Below are positions 1 to 6,284 of a stretch of 12,988 bases of DNA, in pieces; within the stretch, counting starts at the first letter, position 1; every line of letters starts with the position of its first letter. Origin of the DNA: Verrucomicrobiales bacterium (GTDB taxonomy: Bacteria; Verrucomicrobiota; Verrucomicrobiia; Limisphaerales; UBA1100); contig DPAW01000331.1 of NCBI GenBank assembly GCA_003517285.1, forward strand, positions 3,057 through 16,044, given 5' to 3'. The translations under genes and the position numbers were made by a program. The notes beneath the pieces are model-generated. The model saw only the letters and a list, made by a program, of their open reading frames with translations, did not search any database and was not told the DNA's origin.

Positions 1-114
1 ATGGAAGGCCAATCCAAGATGTCCGGCAACATCGTTTTGGAAGCCATCTGGATGGTGTGGCAGTTGCTCTTCCAAAACGGCCTGCGACGCTGGCCACGCA
101 AGAAATCATCATGA
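1..114 (+). CDS. C-terminal end of a polyprenol-phosphate mannosyltransferase-like GT2 glycosyltransferase (partial)
   Basis: Frame 1 is open from the left edge to a TGA at 112-114, giving 37 visible residues. The segment EGQSKMSGNIVLEA matches the C-terminal signature of bacterial polyprenol monophosphomannose synthases (DPM1/Ppm1 type, glycosyltransferase family 2), where G-x-SKMS is followed by an EA-containing helix. Enzymes of this family move a sugar from a nucleotide donor to a polyprenyl phosphate at the inner face of the cytoplasmic membrane. The tail then runs through a hydrophobic stretch (roughly IWMVWQLLF) into a basic end (RRWPRKKSS). The stop overlaps the next start as ATGA at 111-114, so the two genes are probably one operon and translationally coupled. 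The family call comes from this short tail only; the catalytic domain lies outside the window, so sugar and acceptor cannot be judged. Confidence 0.68.
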   Translation: MEGQSKMSGNIVLEAIWMVWQLLFQNGLRRWPRKKSS

Positions 115-1139
115 ACAACATTCGGGTAGGAATCGTGGGAACCGGCTTCATGGCCGTGGCGCATCTGCGCGCGTATGAGGCAGTGGACGGCATTGAAATC
201 GGCGCGTTGTGCAATCCCAGCGGCCGCAATCTGGACGGAGATTTTTCGGACGTGCACGGCAACGTCGGCAGCGACGAACCGGTGAAGCTCGACATGACGA
301 ATGTCGCCGCCTACCGCAGCCTGGACGAACTGCTCGCCGACGAATCCATCAACCTCATTGACATCACCACGCCGACCTTTCTCCATCACGAGCAAGCCCT
401 CGCCGCCTTGGTCAGCGGCAAGCATGTCCTGTGCGAAAAGCCCGTAGCCCGCACCAGCGCACAAGCCCGGGAAATCGCCGATGCCGCCGCGACCGCCCGA
501 GGATTTTTCATGCCCGCCATGTGCCTGCGTTTTTGGCCCGAGTGGAAATGGGTGAAGGACGCCATTGACGAGGGCCGTTATGGCCGGCCGTTGAGCGCAC
601 GATTCCGCCGCGTGGCCGAGGCACCAGTCTGGGGGCAGAACAGTTTTCTGGATGGCGAGAAATCCGGTGGCGGCCTGCTTGATCTCCACATTCACGATGC
701 TGATTTTGCCGCTTACTGTTTCGGCCGGCCCACACACATCTACGCGCAGGGCCACACCAAGGTCAGCGGCGAAATCGACCATGTCCTCGCGCAATACACC
801 GTGCCCTGCGGCGCTGCCGTCTCCGCCGAAGGCAGTTGGGCCATGGCCAAGGGGTTTGGTTTTAACATGGCTTACACCGTGAATTTTGAGAACGCAACCG
901 TGGACTACGACCTAGCACGGGGCGAAGACGCCCTGAAGCTATTCGAGCCGGACCTGGAACCTCAGGTGCTCAAGCTGGATGCCGGCGATGGCTACACCGG
1001 CCAAGTCACGCACCTTGTCGAATCCATCCGAGCCGGCACCGCGCCCAGCATTGTCACCGCCCAAGATGGCCTCACCTCCATCGAACTCTGCGAAGCCGCC
1101 AAGCGCTCCATCGAAGCCGGCGAACGCGTGCCAGTTTAG
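111..1139 (+). CDS. Gfo/Idh/MocA-family NAD(P)-dependent oxidoreductase
   Basis: A 342-residue cytosolic dehydrogenase of the glucose-fructose oxidoreductase / inositol dehydrogenase / MocA family, which oxidises or reduces a hydroxyl on sugars, inositols or related compounds with NAD(P). The N-terminal Rossmann domain begins VGIVGTGFMA (residues 6-15). The family EKP motif is at 109-111 (KHVLCEKPVA), and its Lys is the usual active-site lysine. GGGLLDLHIHDAD at 186-198 carries the conserved Asp and the likely catalytic His195. The C-terminal alpha/beta domain ends with the typical SIEAGERVPV. I chose the ATG at 111 because the Rossmann strand starts 5 residues later and this ATG overlaps the upstream stop; an in-frame GTG at 57 would add 18 residues lying inside the upstream gene. 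Its end overlaps the convergent sugar kinase by 4 bases. The substrate cannot be told from sequence; the kinase next door suggests sugar-acid or uronate metabolism, which is inference. Confidence 0.93.
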   Translation: MNNIRVGIVGTGFMAVAHLRAYEAVDGIEIGALCNPSGRNLDGDFSDVHGNVGSDEPVKLDMTNVAAYRSLDELLADESINLIDITTPTFLHHEQALAALVSGKHVLCEKPVARTSAQAREIADAAATARGFFMPAMCLRFWPEWKWVKDAIDEGRYGRPLSARFRRVAEAPVWGQNSFLDGEKSGGGLLDLHIHDADFAAYCFGRPTHIYAQGHTKVSGEIDHVLAQYTVPCGAAVSAEGSWAMAKGFGFNMAYTVNFENATVDYDLARGEDALKLFEPDLEPQVLKLDAGDGYTGQVTHLVESIRAGTAPSIVTAQDGLTSIELCEAAKRSIEAGERVPV

Positions 1140-2236
1140 CGCTGGACACGTGCGCCACCGCCTCCCACGAGGCGTTCAACTTCCCCCTTGGTGGCCATGG
1201 AGGTGTCGCCCGGCGTGGTCATGGCTAGGGCACCGTGCGCCGCGCCGTATTCCACCGCCTGCGCCGGATCGCCGGTGGCAATGAAGCCGTAGATCAGGCC
1301 GCTGGCAAAACTATCGCCGCCGCCCACACGATCGAATATCTCCATTTCCTTGCGATTGGTGGCCTCATAAAAATTGCCGTCCGCCCAGCAGATCGCGCCC
1401 CAGTCGTTCACCGTGGCGCTCTTCACTGCGCGTAAGGTAGTAGCGGTCACCTTGAAGTTTGGGAACGCTGCCACCGCGGTGTTGATCATATTCTTGAAGG
1501 CATCGATCTCAATGATGGAAATATTTTCATCCACACCCTCCACCTCGAAGCCTAGGCACGCGGTGAAATCCTCCTCATTGCCGATCATCACATCCACATA
1601 CTTGGCGATCTCGCGATTGACCTCCTGCGCCTTCGCCTGCCCGCCGATGCTGTCCCAAAGGCTCGGACGATAGTTGAGATCATAGGACACAATCGTGCCG
1701 TGTTTCTTGGCCACCTTTACCGCCTCGATGACCACCTCCGGCGTGCTGTCGCTCAGCGCCGCGTAAATGCCGCCGGTATGGAACCAACGCACACCGTCCT
1801 CGCCGAAAATCTTTTCCCAATCAATATCACCCTGCTTGATCTGACTGGCGGCCGTGTTGCCGCGATCGGGCACGCCTTTCGCGCCGCGAATGCCAAATCC
1901 GCGCTCGGTGAAGTTCAGCCCGTTGCGCACCGTGCGTCCGATGCCGTCGTAATCGCGCCACTGAATGTAATCCACATCCACGCCGCCCTGCATAATGAAA
2001 TCCTCCACCAACCGGCCAACTTCATTGTCCGCAAATGCCGTCACCACGCTGGTCTTGAGACCGAAACAACGGCGCAAGCCGCGCGCCACATTGTATTCGC
2101 CGCCGCCTTCCCACACATCGAACTGACGCGCCGTGCGCACCCGACCATCGCCGGGATCCAGACGCAACATGATTTCCCCCAGTGCAATCATATCGTACCG
2201 ACACTGGTCGGCGAGCTTGATATCAAGAACAGACAT
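1136..2236 (-). CDS. PfkB-family sugar kinase, 2-keto-3-deoxygluconate kinase (KdgK)-like
   Basis: A 366-residue ATP-dependent carbohydrate kinase of the PfkB/ribokinase family. The sugar-binding glycine motif is GGGEYNVARGL (residues 44-54). The second PfkB signature is DRVGGGDSFASG at 302-313, with the catalytic base Asp308 and the anion-hole glycines just before it. FDRVGGGDSF followed by GLIYG resembles the KdgK-like branch, which phosphorylates 2-keto-3-deoxygluconate in uronate/pectin breakdown to KDPG, more than ribokinase or fructokinase (usually DTTGAGD). At 366 residues it is longer than most members (about 310-340), with extra sequence around 115-135 and 225-250. The ATG at 2234-2236 directly follows a perfect palindrome (2237-2248), and no well-spaced Shine-Dalgarno is visible. 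Met16 (MIALGEIMLRLD) is an alternative start nearer the family's usual N-terminus. The exact sugar is uncertain; an aldolase (Eda) is not in the window. Confidence 0.9.
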   Translation of the reverse strand: MSVLDIKLADQCRYDMIALGEIMLRLDPGDGRVRTARQFDVWEGGGEYNVARGLRRCFGLKTSVVTAFADNEVGRLVEDFIMQGGVDVDYIQWRDYDGIGRTVRNGLNFTERGFGIRGAKGVPDRGNTAASQIKQGDIDWEKIFGEDGVRWFHTGGIYAALSDSTPEVVIEAVKVAKKHGTIVSYDLNYRPSLWDSIGGQAKAQEVNREIAKYVDVMIGNEEDFTACLGFEVEGVDENISIIEIDAFKNMINTAVAAFPNFKVTATTLRAVKSATVNDWGAICWADGNFYEATNRKEMEIFDRVGGGDSFASGLIYGFIATGDPAQAVEYGAAHGALAMTTPGDTSMATKGEVERLVGGGGARVQR

Positions 2237-2329
2237 ACCTGCGCAGGTTGTGAAAAACAGCCCGCAAAAACAATCTTTTTTGCCCGCACCCGACTTGACG
2301 CCCCTTCATTGCGCGACCACACTCCGCTC
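2237..2329. promoter_or_regulatory. Divergent intergenic region with two inverted repeats
   Basis: This 93-base spacer separates the divergent sugar kinase and beta-propeller genes and must hold both promoters. It contains a perfect 12-base palindrome ACCTGCGCAGGT at 2237-2248, directly abutting the kinase start codon, and a perfect 7-base inverted repeat GCAAAAA / TTTTTGC at 2264-2270 and 2277-2283 with a 6-base loop. On the plus strand TTGACG at 2295-2300 resembles a -35 box, but no convincing -10 follows at the right distance. The repeats could be operators or transcript hairpins; which one is inference. I cannot assign a transcription start. Confidence 0.35.
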
Positions 2330-3547
2330 ATGAAAACTGCTTTCGCCTGGGCGACCGCCCTGCTGGCTCTGCATCTTCACGCCAACGACTGGCCGCAATT
2401 CAGAGGACCCGGCGCACAAGGCCACGCCAACGCGAAGCTGCCTTTCGACATTAGTGCAACCAGCGATCACCTGAAGTGGAAAGCCCCCGTCCCCGGCAGC
2501 GGCTGGAGTTCGCCCGTGATTTTGAACGGCAAAATCTATCTCACCAGCGCCATCGATAGAGGCGAAGGCCTTTCGCTCAACGCCCTTTGCCTCAGTGCCG
2601 AAAACGGCAAGTTGCTCTGGAACACCCCGATCTTCGCCGTGGACTCCGCCCCGCGCATGCATCGCAAGAACAGCCAAGCCAGCCCCACCCCGATCGTGAA
2701 TGGCCAACAGGTGTACGTGCACTTCGGCCACATGGGCACCGCGGCCCTCAGTCTCGATGGCAAGGTCGCCTGGAAAAATGACACCATCAAGTACCCGCCC
2801 GTGCACGGCAACGGCGGCACGCCCGCCTTGGCGGATAACAAACTCATCTTTAGCTGCGACGGCGCCCGTGATCCCTTTGTCATCGCCTTGCACACCAAGG
2901 ACGGCTCCCAAGCCTGGAAGGTCAATCGCAGCATCGACGCCAAACGGAAATTTTCATTTTCCACACCGCTCGTGCTTCAAACCACCACCGGCAAGCAAGT
3001 GCTCCTGCCCGGCAGCGACATGATCGGCTCCTATGATCCGACCAACGGCAAAGAAATTTGGCGCGCCACTTACGACGGCTATTCAGTGGTGCCCCGCCCG
3101 GTGGTTGGCCACGGTATGGTGTTCTTCAGCACCGGCTTTGATCGCGCGAAAGCCATGGCCGTGCAACTCGGCGGCAAAGGCGACGTGACCGAGACACACG
3201 TGAAATGGATTCTCCCCAAAGGCGCTCCGCACACGCCAAGCATGGTGCTCACTGGCAACGAGTTGTACATGGTATCCGACGGCGGTATTGCCAGTTGTGT
3301 GGATGCCAAGAGCGGTGAGGTGCACTGGAGCGAACGCCTTGGTGGAGGATGCTCTGCCTCGCCCATCCTTGCCAACGGCAAACTCTATCAGGTGAACGAA
3401 GCCGGCACGGTTTACGTACTGGAAGCCGGCAAGGAGTTCAATCTCCTCTCCCAGAAAAGCTTAGGCGAACGCTCTCTTGCCTCGCCCGCTGTAGCCCATG
3501 GCGCCCTCTACATTCGTACTGCCGCCCATTTATGGCGGTTTGAGTAG
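2330..3547 (+). CDS. Secreted PQQ-like (BamB-type) beta-propeller repeat protein
   Basis: A 405-residue exported protein with an N-terminal signal peptide: MKT, a hydrophobic core to about residue 16, and likely cleavage after HA near residue 18. The mature chain opens with NDWPQFRGPGAQG, the WPxFRGP start that is very common in planctomycete and verrucomicrobial PQQ-like propellers. Repeated blade motifs follow: GWSSPVILNGKIYL (58-71), ASPTPIVNGQQVYVHF (117-132), GNGGTPALADNKLIF (160-174), PRPVVGHGMVFF (255-266), HTPSMVLTGNELYMVS (301-316), CSASPILANGKLYQV (341-355) and LASPAVAHGALYI (383-395). This gives about seven blades, each with a D/E-x-x-(S/N/T)-G-x-x-x-W-like element (ENGKLLW, TNGKEIW, KSGEVHW). 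The fold serves quinoprotein dehydrogenases and assembly scaffolds alike; no haem domain or obvious quinone/Ca site is visible, so enzyme activity is unproven. The reading frame stays open upstream to 1700, but that stretch is antisense to the kinase, so the ATG before the signal peptide is the start. Confidence 0.88.
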   Translation: MKTAFAWATALLALHLHANDWPQFRGPGAQGHANAKLPFDISATSDHLKWKAPVPGSGWSSPVILNGKIYLTSAIDRGEGLSLNALCLSAENGKLLWNTPIFAVDSAPRMHRKNSQASPTPIVNGQQVYVHFGHMGTAALSLDGKVAWKNDTIKYPPVHGNGGTPALADNKLIFSCDGARDPFVIALHTKDGSQAWKVNRSIDAKRKFSFSTPLVLQTTTGKQVLLPGSDMIGSYDPTNGKEIWRATYDGYSVVPRPVVGHGMVFFSTGFDRAKAMAVQLGGKGDVTETHVKWILPKGAPHTPSMVLTGNELYMVSDGGIASCVDAKSGEVHWSERLGGGCSASPILANGKLYQVNEAGTVYVLEAGKEFNLLSQKSLGERSLASPAVAHGALYIRTAAHLWRFE

Positions 3548-3556
3548 GCACCGAAC

Positions 3557-4972
3557 TTAAAGCTCCATGCTCTTGTAACTGTCGGCAATCTTCTCGATCG
3601 CCAAGACAAAGGCCGCAGTGCGTAGATCCACCACCGATTCGCGGGCGTTGTAGATATTACGGATGTTGTTGTACGCCTGACGCATGGTGTCATCCAATCC
3701 GGAGCGAACTAGATCCAGTTCGTCCGGCCCCGAGATCAATTTTTGTTTCACGGCATCGGACAACGTCTTGCCCGTGGCTTCCTCGATCGCCTCGACCAGC
3801 CCTTTACTTTGCGCTTCTTCATAGCGCCGTTCCATTCGACCGAAACGGATATGCGATAAATTCTTGATCCACTCGAAATAAGACACCGTCACACCGCCGG
3901 CATTGAGATACGCGTCAGGAATAATAACCACACCCTTGTTCCGTAGAATTTCATCGGCCCCATAAGTCACCGGACCATTGGCTGCCTCCGCAATGATTTT
4001 GGTTTGGATCCGGTCCGCATTCCCCAAATGAATCTGACTCTCCAACGCCGCCGGCAAGAGAATGTCGCATTCCTTCTCCAACACCGACGGCCCGTCCTCC
4101 ACAAACTCTGCCCCGGGAAAACCCTTCACCGAGCCGGTTTCCATCCGATGCGCATGCACCGCTTCGATGTCCAACCCGGCATCATTAATGATCGCGCCGC
4201 CACGCTCGATAATGGCCGTGACCAAGGCGCCATCTTCCTCGGTCAGGAATTTTGAAGCGTGGAAGCCCACATTACCCAACCCTTGCACTACAATTCGTTT
4301 GCCATCCAAATCGCCTTCCAAACCGGCGCGCTTCACATCATCCGGATGCCGAAAAAATTCACGCAACCCAAACTGCACCCCGCGCCCTGTAGCTTCAGTA
4401 CGCCCATGAATGCCACCGTCCTCCACCGGCTTGCCAGTCACGCAGCCGAGACTGTTGATATCCTGGGGGTTCAACTGCCGATATTCATCGGCCATCCAGG
4501 CCATTTCACGCCCACCCGTACCCATATCCGGCGCCGGCACATTCAGGCCGGGACTCACCAGACTGCGTTTGTTTAATTCCTGCGTAAAGCGGCGCGTGAT
4601 TTTTTCCAATTCCTCTTCTGTGTAATCCTTCGGCCGCAAACACAACGCCCCCTTGGAGCCGCCGTACGGCACATCCACAATCGCGCACTTGTAGCTCATC
4701 AGCGCCGCCAGCGCCTCCACCTCCTGTTGATTGGCAAAATCCGCATACCGAATCCCGCCCTTCACCGGCAACCGATGCTCACTGTGCACCGCACGCCAAC
4801 CGGAAAACACTTTGTATTCGCCACGAATCTTCACTCCAAACTTCACCTGATACACGGAATTGCAGGTACGAATTTGATCCGCCAGCCCGATCGGCAGATC
4901 CAACGTGGCCGCCGCCCGGTCGTACATGAGGTCTACATTTTCGCGAAAAGAAGGTTCATTGGAATTTTGCAT
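3557..4972 (-). CDS. gdhA: Glutamate dehydrogenase (Glu/Leu/Phe/Val dehydrogenase family)
   Basis: A 471-residue cytosolic enzyme for the reversible oxidative deamination of glutamate to 2-oxoglutarate and ammonium. The substrate-binding motif is PVKGGIRYA (69-77), with Lys71. LMSYKCAIVDVPYGGSKGAL (91-110) carries Lys95 and the catalytic Lys107. VPAPDMGTGGREMAWM (145-160) carries the conserved Asp149. The dinucleotide-binding domain follows with VVQGLGNVG (228-236). Further family motifs are LLPAALESQI, IAEAANGPVT and PDAYLNAGGVTVSYFEW. The C-terminus has SGLDDTM and VDLRTAAFVLAIEKI, like the hexameric enzymes of animal mitochondria, but the region before it is short, so the regulatory antenna of the animal enzymes is absent. 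The glutamate after the second Rossmann strand (AIIERGG) favours NAD over NADP; this is inference. Length and the KGGIRY motif argue against leucine or phenylalanine dehydrogenase. Only 9 bases separate its stop from the convergent propeller gene. TATACT on the minus strand at 4988-4993 is a weak -10 candidate but would leave a leader of about 9 bases. Confidence 0.95.
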   Translation of the reverse strand: MQNSNEPSFRENVDLMYDRAAATLDLPIGLADQIRTCNSVYQVKFGVKIRGEYKVFSGWRAVHSEHRLPVKGGIRYADFANQQEVEALAALMSYKCAIVDVPYGGSKGALCLRPKDYTEEELEKITRRFTQELNKRSLVSPGLNVPAPDMGTGGREMAWMADEYRQLNPQDINSLGCVTGKPVEDGGIHGRTEATGRGVQFGLREFFRHPDDVKRAGLEGDLDGKRIVVQGLGNVGFHASKFLTEEDGALVTAIIERGGAIINDAGLDIEAVHAHRMETGSVKGFPGAEFVEDGPSVLEKECDILLPAALESQIHLGNADRIQTKIIAEAANGPVTYGADEILRNKGVVIIPDAYLNAGGVTVSYFEWIKNLSHIRFGRMERRYEEAQSKGLVEAIEEATGKTLSDAVKQKLISGPDELDLVRSGLDDTMRQAYNNIRNIYNARESVVDLRTAAFVLAIEKIADSYKSMEL

Positions 4973-5071
4973 GTCAAAGGGTTTGGGAGTATATTGAATT
5001 GGGCGCTGGTCTAATAAGAAACTAACTCAGGCGCCGAGTAGGGTCTATTACAAAACCAGAGTTTTTTTACA
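4973..5071. promoter_or_regulatory. Divergent intergenic region between gdhA and the TPR gene
   Basis: This 99-base spacer must drive both the glutamate dehydrogenase (leftwards) and the TPR gene (rightwards). It is more AT-rich than the surrounding genes and contains an imperfect palindrome at 5022-5041: arms CTA-CTC-GGC / GCC-GAG-TAG with single extra A bases at 5025 and 5029 in the left arm. A T7 run lies at 5062-5068, just before the TPR start. No strong Shine-Dalgarno is visible for either gene. A regulator site is possible but not shown. Confidence 0.35.
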
Positions 5072-5575
5072 ATGCGCTCTCCGCTCAAGCCATCGGACCT
5101 GCATCACCTTCGGGCGGCTGAAGGTTGGCTGGAGTTGGGTTCACCGGCCGAGGCTCGCTCGGAACTTGCTCATATCTCCGCCGAGCGCCTAGATCATCCG
5201 GACGTGCTTGAGGTGAGCTGGATGTTGTTTGCCCGCGAAAAGAATTGGAATGCCTGCGTGAAGACCGCCGAGTTGTTAGTGCAACAGGCGCCCGAACGTC
5301 CTGGAGGCTGGATCCATCGTTCATTTGCCTTGCATGAACTCGATCGAACTGAAGAAGCCTATTCCAAGTTAAACTCCGTTCGCCGGGTATTTTCGGATCA
5401 ATGGATCATCCCGTACAATCTTGCCTGTTATCTTACTCAGCTCGATCGCATCAAGGAAGCCGCACGCGAATTGCATGCCGCCATGCAGATTGATGCCGGC
5501 GCGGTCAAGACTGCCGCATCCACTGATCCAGATTTGGAACCGCTGCGCAAGTGCCTAGACGAAATGCGCCAATAA
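5072..5575 (+). CDS. Small tetratricopeptide-repeat protein
   Basis: A 167-residue soluble protein without signal peptide or membrane helix, built from about four TPR-like helix pairs: around residues 8-41 (HHLRAAEGWLELGSPAEARS), 43-75, 77-108 (IHRSFALHELDRTEEAYSKL) and 111-143 (YNLACYLTQLDRIKEAAREL). The W/L, G/A, Y/A and P pattern and the A-x-x-DPDLEPLRK-type tail are typical of small TPR proteins in verrucomicrobia and their relatives. TPR arrays are protein-binding scaffolds, and nothing here points to a particular partner. It is divergent from glutamate dehydrogenase and shares its upstream region, so common control is possible. It converges on the haem protein gene with an 18-base gap. 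The ATG at 5072 is the first in frame; upstream is AT-rich with no clear Shine-Dalgarno. Confidence 0.85.
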   Translation: MRSPLKPSDLHHLRAAEGWLELGSPAEARSELAHISAERLDHPDVLEVSWMLFAREKNWNACVKTAELLVQQAPERPGGWIHRSFALHELDRTEEAYSKLNSVRRVFSDQWIIPYNLACYLTQLDRIKEAARELHAAMQIDAGAVKTAASTDPDLEPLRKCLDEMRQ

Positions 5576-5593
5576 CCCTGCGCCAAACGGTCG

Positions 5594-6274
5594 CTAAAAC
5601 TTAGCCCCGGCAGCAATCCAGTCCATAATCTGTTGCACTTCCCCCTTTGAGATCATGGGCCCATTGGGCGGCATGGGTCGGCCGGCGCCCGGGGTAATGG
5701 CCAACACCAGCGGAGCTGTAGCTGGATTTCCCTGCTGATTCGGCGAGGTAAAGGCCCGCGTGGTGGTTGGGAATGAAAAGTCCAAATCCGCCTCCACCTT
5801 GTTGCTCTCCTTCGAATTATGGCACTCCATGCAACGGTACTTTCTGAAAATCCCCTCCACCGTGGAAAATGTCATTGCCTCACCCGTGGTCGGGGCATTT
5901 TCAACTGAACCGCCGTCACCCTGTTCTTTGTTTGCCGATGTGCCGACCGGCTTTTCGGATTCCTTTTCCCCACCCAAAAAATGCATCCCCGCGAAGGCAC
6001 CGCCCGCCAAAACCACAACGCCGGCAGCAATACCGATCAAAAGTTTCTTGCGTTTGCCGCTGCCTCCCGATGCCACTACCCCCGTAACAACCGGCGATGG
6101 AACGGGTTGTGCCAAAAACGCCAAGCCGGGCACCTCGGTAAGGGGAATCCATTCAGGTAACCCTTCGTACCAAGCCTGATCCGAGGGCAGCAAACTACCA
6201 TCGGCGAGATACGCATTAATCTCCTCCAGGGTGTAAGGCCCAAACTGTTGGCCATCGCGAAGGATATGAATCAT
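5594..6274 (-). CDS. GYF_2-domain / single-TM / periplasmic haem c protein (second copy)
   Basis: A 226-residue membrane protein with three parts. Residues 1-50 form a GYF_2 (DUF4339) domain: DGQQFGPYTLEEINAYL, then DQAWYEGLPEWIPLTEVPG. A linker ends in the basic patch GKRKK (73-77), followed by one membrane helix at about 78-99. After a polar, low-complexity segment comes a C-terminal planctomycete-type cytochrome c domain with one haem-binding CMECH (148-152), a candidate axial Met in RPMPPNG (Met201) and the closing IMDWIAAGAKF. The basic residues before the helix put the GYF domain in the cytoplasm and the haem domain outside (positive-inside rule). GYF domains bind proline-rich or other peptides; the haem domain could transfer electrons. 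The combined role is unknown. The ATG at 6272-6274 was chosen by match to the first copy and by an AGGTG Shine-Dalgarno 5 bases upstream; a longer frame to 6310 would lie inside the previous gene. It is the last gene of the apparent operon. Confidence 0.88.
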   Translation of the reverse strand: MIHILRDGQQFGPYTLEEINAYLADGSLLPSDQAWYEGLPEWIPLTEVPGLAFLAQPVPSPVVTGVVASGGSGKRKKLLIGIAAGVVVLAGGAFAGMHFLGGEKESEKPVGTSANKEQGDGGSVENAPTTGEAMTFSTVEGIFRKYRCMECHNSKESNKVEADLDFSFPTTTRAFTSPNQQGNPATAPLVLAITPGAGRPMPPNGPMISKGEVQQIMDWIAAGAKF

Positions 6275-6279
6275 GAGAA

Positions 6280-6284
6280 CACCT
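6280..6284 (-). promoter_or_regulatory. Ribosome binding site of the second GYF-haem c gene, overlapping the upstream stop
   Basis: On the minus strand AGGTG lies 5 bases before the ATG at 6274 and overlaps the TAG stop (6283-6285) of the first copy. This spacing fixes the start and suggests that ribosomes finishing the first copy re-initiate on the second. Confidence 0.6.

Noticed and set aside
57..110. GTG start adding 18 residues to the Gfo/Idh/MocA protein
   Set aside because: The extra residues lie within the upstream glycosyltransferase tail and precede the Rossmann strand without family similarity; the ATG at 111 is better.
1700..2329. A 210-codon open extension upstream of the beta-propeller start
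   Set aside because: It is antisense to the conserved sugar kinase and ends exactly before a good signal peptide; the translation has no family features, so it is a shadow frame.
2306..2911. 201-residue minus-strand frame inside the beta-propeller gene
   Set aside because: The plus strand here encodes clear propeller blades; the reverse frame is an open shadow caused by codon bias.
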